The position numbers and the translations under genes are program-made. The notes beneath the pieces were generated by a model. That model did no database searches. It saw nothing but the letters and a program-made list of their open reading frames with translations, and was not told the DNA's origin. A stretch of 64,000 nucleotides of DNA from Haematococcus lacustris (lineage: Eukaryota; Chlorophyta; Chlorophyceae; Chlamydomonadales; Haematococcaceae): positions 2,713,748 to 2,777,747 of the forward strand of contig JASKMD010000012.1 of the NCBI GenBank assembly GCA_030144725.1, given 5' to 3'. Below are positions 54,379 through 64,000 of this stretch, piece by piece; positions within the stretch are counted from its first letter, which is position 1, and each line of letters starts with the position of its first letter.

Positions 54379-56544
54379 TCAGCCCCCACCATTCCCTTGG
54401 TTGGCTGTGAGGTGGTGGCCTGCAGACAAGGTCACCCCCTGTGCAGGCCCGGTGTCACTGCCCAAGTGTGCCTGCCCTGTACTGCTCCTGCTGCTGTTGC
54501 TGGACAGCAAGCTGGGCCTAGGGCTGGCTGCCCGGCTGGGTGCTGCACTAGAGCTGCCAGGGCCTGAGCCGCTGTCTGCCAGGGTGGGCCATGTCGCGGA
54601 GGCTGCGGCTGCGTCTGGGAAGATCTGCGCCCGGGCGATGTCGTGCAGCCTGCCCAGCAGCTGCTTCTTCACGGAGTCAAAGGCCTGCAGCTCGAGGCAG
54701 GGCCCATGCGGGGCAGGGATGGGCCTCCAAACACAACACAGCATACCCCAGCCTTTGTCACCTAGCAGCCGGACCCCTCACCGAGCCATCCCACGCCCTC
54801 CCCCCTGCCCTGCCCTGCCCTGCCCTGCCCTGCCCTGGGCTCCCACCTGCTCCAGCCTGTCCAGCTCGTCAGTGGCATTCTTGTTGTACAGGAACAGGCC
54901 GTAGTACAGCTCAAAGCTGTCGTTGGCTGTGTTGTTCACCAGGTTCAGCAGTGCCTCAAAGCCACGCGTGTTAATGTCAGTGCTTTGAAGCTGCAGCCAG
55001 CAGCACAGGTAAGGACAGGGACGAGGCAAGGGGGTGAAGTCCACGTCCTCATCACACCCCACACACCCCTTGACCACCTCCCACTGCTGCCAAGCTCCAA
55101 CAGCAGCAGCAGCAGCGGCGGCGGAGGCGGCGGCGGCAGCAGCAGCAGCAGCAGCAGCAGTCTGCCAGGGGTCTTGTAGCAAACAGCAGACACTCTGCCA
55201 GCCAGTGGCAGACCTTGAGGATTGGCCTGCCTCAGCATGCACGCCCTGTGCGCACTGCTGTTGCTGCCAGCCAGGTCAGCAGCTGGGCCATCACCTGCAT
55301 GGCGCCCAGCATGCGGCCTACAGTGTGCGTCACAAACTGAGTGCTGGCGGCCTGGCGGTCATGCTCCTCACAGCTCATCTCCACCATGGTGCAGCCCTCC
55401 TGCGGCCACCAGCCAGCAGCAGCATCAGCAGTAGCAGCAGGCCTCAAAGGTGGCCAGGCCTTTGTGCTGCTGTAGAGCCGGCAAAGCACGGCGGCCTGAG
55501 CTTGGCCAGACAACACACCTGCTGCCCACCTCTGCTGCCGCCCTGCTGCCCACCTCTGCTGCCGCCCCACCTGCTTGAAGAACTCCAGCAGCAGCTCGCA
55601 GCGCCGTGCGCGGCGTGGGTCCACGTCTGCCAGGATGCGCACGCGTTCAAACATGAAGTTCAAGCCGGCCCAGCTGCCAGCGCCCGAGTCTGGCCCAAAC
55701 ATGGGGTGCGTGCACAAGATGTCCACCTCTGGGGGCAGCCAGCTCAGCAGCAGCTGCTTGGGGAACACCTGGCAGGGCATGGCAAAGCAATGAGTGAGGA
55801 TGCAGGTGCCCTATCAGAGGAGGGGCAAGCGGGAGGCAGCAGGCAGCAAAGGGCAGGCATCAAGCAGGGGGCAGCAAGAGGCAGGCAGCAAGAGGCAGGC
55901 AGGAAGTAGTGGGCATTGCAACAGGTTTGCTAAGCCAAGGAAGCTCTATCTAAGAAGGCTGGCTGCATTCAGGAGCAGGTGTATGCCAGGGGGCTGGGAC
56001 AGGTGCAGTCATCATCAACACACTGCATGGGCTTATCAGATTTGCTGCGTGCCCATGGCACACCTTGACTGATAGCACATCCACAAACAAGGTGTTCCGC
56101 CTCAACCGCTGCACTGGGAGGCTACGCAACACTTTCTCTGTAGAGAGGATTGAGGAGGCTAGAACCACAACCTGCATGGCAGGAGCCGGGTTTGCTCTTG
56201 TTTGAGCATAATTCTGGAACATGGGATTAGGTACAGTTGCAGCTTTGGAGCCTCACATCTGGGTGCTCTTCACAGAAGTCATCAGGATCCTGGAAGAAAT
56301 CCACACCCAACTGTCTCGCCAGCTGATCATAAGGTGTGCGGGATGTAGCCAGGACCTTATGGCCACGGGCCACTAAACGCTTAGCTAAGAATTGCCCGAA
56401 CGTGCCAAACCCCACGATGCCGACTTTTAGCTTCTTCTCATCGTTTAGCTTTGCACGGGCTCTATGTTCGAAGTCGAAGGGCTGTGCAGCGTCGATGGCG
56501 TGGACACGCAAGGCTGCGAGCGCAGCTCGTCCCCCAAGTCGCAA
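54379..56544 (-). CDS. arogenate dehydrogenase (TyrA family)
   Basis: The exons are about 56544-56257, 56171-56064, 55768-55571, 55399-55295, 54990-54847 and 54684-54379 (stop), all in phase, about 382 residues without the N-terminus. The NADP-binding Rossmann motif is KVGIVGFGTFGQFLAKRL. Then come FFQDPDDFCEEHPD, ILSTEKVLRSLPVQRLRR, VDILCTHPMFGPDSGAGSW (family active-site region), MVEMSCEEHDRQAASTQFVT, HTVGRMLG, NTRGFEALLNLVNNTANDSF and ELYYGLFLYNKNATDELDRL. The family oxidises arogenate to tyrosine, in the plastid in plants. No ATG is in frame before the Rossmann fold: an in-frame stop lies near 56565, so a first exon with the transit peptide remains to be found (an ATG in another frame at about 56616 could serve). 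The C-terminal Ser/Pro-rich extension is longer than in plant enzymes. Confidence 0.9.
54805..54842. repeat. (CCCTG)n microsatellite
   Basis: Tandem CCCTG/CTGCC units lie in the intron before the last arogenate dehydrogenase exon. Confidence 0.85.
55095..55162. repeat. (CAG/CGG)n in intron
   Basis: CAGCAG...GGCGGCGG...CAGCAG triplets in the arogenate dehydrogenase intron 54991-55294. Confidence 0.9.
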
Positions 56545-57799
56545 GGATGTGGAAGGATGTGGCTAGCCGCCACATTGGTTGCTGAGCACCAGACCTTGCC
56601 TGCGCGGCGCTCTGCATGCCAGCCGCTGGGGGCGGGATCCCAGCCGTTGCTGCATGTCTCTAACCTCGCGACCCCTGACTACAGCGTACTCGCGTAATAG
56701 CTAGAAATTTAATACGAACCCATCCCCGCCATCATACTTGTGCCATCGTACTTGTGCCAGAAACTGTGCTTTTTTACTGCTCGGACGCACTCATGCCCTT
56801 TTGTCGTGTCTAGAAGCTAAAGAGCGATAAACTTCCTTCTTAGATGAAGCGACGCTTGCTGGCGCACATCTAATAGCCAATGATAACCACTTAGCCCTGT
56901 TGTTACCTCAGGCAAACAAAACTCATTCAACAAGGAACAACATGTTTGACTGTGGTCAACCTCACTCAGCTACTCCAATCAAGTTGCAGCGTCCTCAATT
57001 GCACCCTTGATGATTGCAAACCCCGCACCAGTAGCACTTTCCCAACAGACCACTGGGCTTCCCATCAAAGCCAACAGCTTAATGTTTTGTAAGGCTAACA
57101 GCCTGTGTAAACTGTTAGGCCCTATGCATTGTTGCGGGCCCAGCCATCAATACCCCGCCGGTACACTGCAGCCCGGTGCAACTTCTGCCTGACCTTGGGT
57201 AGCCGGTCATTGACCCGCTTGCAGCGCTGCTGGTACTCATCACCAACGGGGGGCACAGCCTGCCTGGTGGTCGCCTTAACAGCTTTTGCTGCCACCCTTG
57301 ATGTATACCAAAAGACAAGTGCAAAACTGAACGTGGCTTACTTCCAATGCCCGCAACACCACTGGACATGTGCCCCACCCCCAGCAAGTCCGCCCCACAA
57401 CCACCTTTACGCAAGCTTCAAGCACCCTATATGACTCACGTCACACCCGCACAGTCGCAAGCAATATGTTCTGTACTATACATCGAGCGTGCAAAGCCTA
57501 CAGCAATGCTCTCACCCCTATACTTGAGCCATCCCAAACAACCTGGTGGGCAAGAATCCCTTTGTCACAGGGATCAGCACCTGGGTGGCACTTGTGTTAG
57601 CGTCTGTTGTATCGCAACAGTAGTGCAAGTCAGGATGTGGTCAGGCCATGCCTGTGGTGTGCACTAACATAGCTAGGCTGGTCAAGCCCAGCGACGCCGG
57701 CCATGTGATGTGGCGCACCCATGCTCCCATGGCCCACACGCCACACCGCCGTCACCAAGCAGCAGCTAGGTAGGACGGTGGGGCTGACCCATGTTATTG
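56545..57799. other. intergenic, with dispersed repeat 56912-57015 and a coding-like scrap
   Basis: The repeat copy matches 27171-27280. On the minus strand about 57310-57110 reads continuously (KAVKATTRQAVPPVGDEYQQ, RCKRVNDRLPKVRQKLHRAA) to a stop. It is basic and helical and may be a transposon remnant, but I do not recognise the family. Confidence 0.4.
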
Positions 57800-60223
57800 T
57801 CAAAGAGCAGCGCCTGCATTGCGCGGTGCTGACTCTAGGCTGCTCAGCCCATTGTCTGCAGCCGCCTCAGCCGGGCCTTGCAGCTCAGCAGCAGCTGCGC
57901 TGCCTGCTCCCTCCATGCCCTCTGCCTCTGCATTTGAGCTGTCGCTAGCTGCAGGGGGGTCAGCTGCCTCCACCAGGGCCACCAGGACAGTGATGTCGTC
58001 CATCTTGCCGCCCGTCAGCTGCTTGAGTTGCAGGCGGCCGGACTTGAAGGACGCACCCACCAGCTTCTCCCACCAGGGCAAATCAATCCTGGGACACAGC
58101 GCAGCAGACCCTGTGGTGCTGCCCGCTCACAAGTCTCCAAGGGTGCCAACACGTGCAATGGAGGAAGGAAGGTGCGACTGGATGCATGCTAGCTCGATGG
58201 CCATTGTGCAGCAGCATTCCTGGCGTTGAAGTGTCTTGCAACGTAGACACACAGATGAGCCACATGCTGTGACATCACTCCGGCTACAGGCAGCTTGGGT
58301 TGGCTAGCGTGGATGCCTGAAGTATGCCATGTCCCTGGTGCATACCCAGCATGACATGGGCTGCTTATGCATGACTTAGCTGGGGCTGCACCTATGCATG
58401 TAGTGCTGCCCGACCTCTCATAGTGACTGCAACAGCACTTGCTGCCACTGCAGCAGCGGGGCTGCATCTTTGCCTGTCCGCCTCACCCTTGTGAGAGGGC
58501 CTCTCTGGTATAAGGGGAGGGGAAGTCGTCGTCGCTGGCATGCTGGCGGGCCAGCACCGCTATGCTGTCTGCGGCCCGCTGCACATCCTCGCTGTCCACG
58601 GGGGCATTGCTGATGATCTCTGACTCAAAGGCATTGTCCCACAAGCCATCGCTGCCTACAGGGTCGGCACCACAGGAGGTGCCTCTCACACCTCAGGTCA
58701 CAGAGATGGGGCTCTGCTGAGGAGGCCCCTCCAGCCCCTGGTGCCGCTGAGCAGTCAGTCAGCGCCTCACCGTGGCACTGCTCATCACTTAGGCCGGAAG
58801 CACAGAACAGGACAGGGTCTTGCAGAGCAGGCAGCAGGCTGGGTGCAGCGCGGTGAGCGAGCGTGCTGCCAGGGGTCCTGTAGTGTCGTGTGCCCTCCCA
58901 GCTCTGTGAGTGCTCGCTCCATTGGCAGCGTGTGGTGTAACATGGCACAGCTGCTGCATGGCACAGCTTGTGAAAGCAAGGGTTGCTGATGCCATGAACG
59001 CACCTGCCACCACAACGTCCCCAACTGACAAAGGTATGCTGTACATTTCTGCCATGTCTGCTGTGTCAGTGGCCTCCACATATTCTGGAAAGGCTCCAAA
59101 CTGGAGCGGGCAGTCAAAGTAGTGCTGCAATGGCCTGGATTTGGCAATAACTTTGCCCTGCCTGATGACGACAAATCCACTGTCTCCCTGCAAACAGCGT
59201 GCAGCATCTGTTCATCTGTAAGCATTTTGCGCAAGGGGCCAACGTCTCAATCTGCCATCTAGCACTTGCCAGGTTGGCTGCTTCAAGGGTGCCCCTGTTT
59301 TGGTCCAGCTGCATTACGCACGCGGTCGCAGATCCTGGGACCTTGGTGTTGGAGTGCGCAGAGTGCAGAGCGCCCTGCGCCGTTGGAGAAGCTGCCAGAG
59401 GGTGACAAGCTGCGGGCTGGGCACGGATTAGGAGGCTGACATACCCGTGGGTCCACTAGCGACGGGGACCTTGCGCGCCCGTCGTTCTCAAATATGTCTT
59501 TGCCCTCCAGGTACGCACAAGCCAGTTTCATAAACATTCGGGAGTAGTCTGCAGGTGGCACCGGCAGGGACATCGACTTTCGCTGCACGCACGGTGTAAT
59601 CGCAATCACAGCAGCTGCATATGGACAGGGTCGAGCTACGTTAAGGGAGTCACAACCTGCAGGGTTCACGCCGCTTTCCTGCCATCCGCCCACCCCATCC
59701 GCTACACCCAGCGCCCCTCCGCCGATGTCACTAATGAAACAGGCATCCTCGCCACCATAAGAGACCTGCGCCGAGCACTGGACACGCTCAGCTTGACGCA
59801 CACAGACGGGCGTGCGCGGGCAAGCCGGGCGACAGCGCGCACCTTATCAGGGTGCGGCAGATAGCAGACGGCATTCCTTAGCCGCAGCACTTTGCCAGGG
59901 GGCAAGACAGCGGGACGATCTCCGGGGTAGACAAAAGAGGAGGAAACATTAGTACGCTCAACCTCTTGCACGGCTAAGGCAGCTGCAAAGCAAGAAAACC
60001 CTGGGTTAGACCCATCTACACCACAAAAAGTAGTGCACTCTGATGCGGACCCACTCGCTGGGATGGCATCCGCGTGCACGACAGGCTTCTTCTTGTCACG
60101 CTTGAACAGGCTAAACATGCTCCTCGCTGAGCTTCTTGCTGCCAATGCGCTAGGTCCTGGATTCCTGCAGCGCTGCTCTAGGCCCGACACGCTGTAGCCT
60201 TGATTCAGCAAGTTGGCGCGCAT
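57800..60223 (-). CDS. PP2C-type Ser/Thr phosphatase, PTC7-like
   Basis: Seven exons, 60223-59843, 59765-59657, 59548-59445, 59374-59270, 59187-59004, 58655-58487 and 58088-57800, give 446 residues with all phases agreeing. Metal-binding and core motifs are present in order: SYGGEDACFISDIGGGALGV, ADGVGGWQESGVNPA (first metal Asp), SATACVMQLD, NLGDSGFVVIRQGKVI, VVVAGSDGLWDNAF (second metal Asp) and KMDDITVLVALVE (third). This SpoIIE/PTC7 arrangement occurs in mitochondrial or plastid PP2Cs of plants. The basic N-terminus (MRANLLNQGYSVSGLEQRCR) could be a targeting peptide. The intron after ANL has a GCAAGT donor, a GC-AG intron. PP2Cs are Mg/Mn-dependent monomeric phosphatases. The C-terminal Ala/Glu-rich tail is not conserved. 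Confidence 0.92.
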
Positions 60224-60516
60224 GGTAGCCGCGAGGCGGGCTCGGGCTTTGCTACGCAACGAGCTAGGCGGGCTGCATGGCACATTAACCCAACACAGTG
60301 TCGCTCACGGTCCGTTCGGTCTGTAATTGAAGGTGCATGCCCAGGAAGCATGGGGAACGACTGTCGGTTCGGTTGTGCTTGGTCGGGTAGGCCCGAGGGG
60401 AACTGCACTTCACCTACCTGGCTGCCTGTCTAGATGCAGACGCGTTGACGGCTTCCATTTCAGCAAAGGCACAGAATCAAAGAAGGCAAACATTTTCATC
60501 CGCAAAGCACAATGAC

Positions 60517-60781
60517 TAGGGTGCGGTTCTCCCTCGACTGATTAGAATAGATGTCTAACTAGATTAGTCCCGGCCGCATTAGTTATTAGGGTTAGTTTAG
60601 TCGGCGTTGCTTTATGTTCAGGCGGTATGAGCGTGCTTGTTCGACTCCAGCGCACTGGTCGCATCCGCAAGATACGTATATGAACCATGTGCGCGCTTCG
60701 GGAGTTGAACCCTGGTGGGAACCGTCTAATGTCACAACTAATGATCCGACTAATATTAGATCTAATTAATACCGCACCCTA
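60517..60781. mobile_element. miniature hAT-type element, 265 bp
   Basis: The ends are TAGGGTGCGGT and its exact inverse ACCGCACCCTA. The flanking 8-bp duplication is ACAATGAC at 60509-60516 and 60782-60789, exact. The interior has TTAG/CTAAT-rich inverted motifs (ACTAGATTAGTC, GACTAATATTAG) and no ORF. It shares its terminus with the 707-bp element at 10527. It lies between the PP2C promoter and the 3' end of the phosphoglucomutase gene. Confidence 0.92.
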
Positions 60782-60864
60782 ACAATGACGTCCTTTATTT
60801 GTAGCCTTTTGTGGACGGTACATGCGCGAGTGCCCCAACTCAGCTGCAGCGCACCTCAGCTCCC

Positions 60865-64000
<3,136 letters not shown>

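Noticed and set aside
59965..60060. Separate small gene upstream of the PP2C phosphatase core
   Set aside because: The frame is continuous with the first PP2C exon (59843-60223), and the junction restores the conserved GEDA start of the phosphatase domain.

Overview
The window is nuclear DNA of a eukaryote, most likely a chlamydomonadalean green alga. Haematococcus-like is my best guess from the G+C-rich, CAG/CTG- and minisatellite-laden introns and from the style of the repeat proteins; this is inference, not a database match. Genes are split by many introns, typically GTGAGT-like donors and CTGCAG acceptors. The conserved products point to a plastid-bearing cell: a Ycf3-interacting-protein-like product, plant-type arogenate dehydrogenase, a VDAC porin and mitochondrial uL6. 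I rebuilt gene models by joining open segments at GT/AG sites that keep reading phase and family motifs. No expression evidence was available.

Layout. 292-2601 (+) Y3IP1-like. 5482-9874 (+) leucine-rich-repeat protein with a large repeat-filled last intron. 10527-11233 hAT-type non-autonomous element. 11572-12250 broken Fanzor fragment. 12385-13351 (+) VDAC. 14378-18088 is a transposon nest: two LINE copies and a second hAT miniature element. 18785-19727 is an inverted-repeat element carrying an unknown ORF. 20022-23105 (-) GET4. 23783-24709 (+) unknown CxxC protein. 26150-27046 (-) mitochondrial uL6. 27634-28482 (-) unknown ORF. 29160-30273 Fanzor fragment plus LINE fragment. 30760-33801 (-) alanine-rich protein built of 31 copies of a 27-residue repeat. 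34150-34855 and 37886-38340 further Fanzor fragments. 39356-41000 (+) N-terminal exons of acylaminoacyl peptidase, cut by a 500-N gap. 41501-46015 (-) Spartan-type protease, cut by the same gap. 46686-53401 (+) GT61 glycosyltransferase. 54379-56544 (-) arogenate dehydrogenase. 57800-60223 (-) PTC7-like PP2C. 60517-60781 a third hAT miniature element. 60865-64000 (-) phosphoglucomutase/phosphopentomutase, running off the window.

The host genes are unrelated housekeeping functions and do not form a cluster or pathway. Two divergent pairs probably share promoter regions: GET4 with the CxxC gene (23106-23782) and Spartan with GT61 (46016-46685).

The most interesting material is mobile or repetitive. 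There are repeated C-terminal pieces of a Fanzor (eukaryotic TnpB-like RNA-guided nuclease) with a conserved non-coding 3' tail and a near-palindromic end. Three hAT miniature elements have exact 8-bp target duplications. A LINE is flanked by a 40-bp duplication. An 81-bp coding array shows recurrent variants that are silent in only one frame. An intronic 13-bp array makes a back-to-back acceptor/donor site at every junction. Several indels in conserved exons (GT61, phosphoglucomutase) suggest either decay or uncorrected long-read errors.
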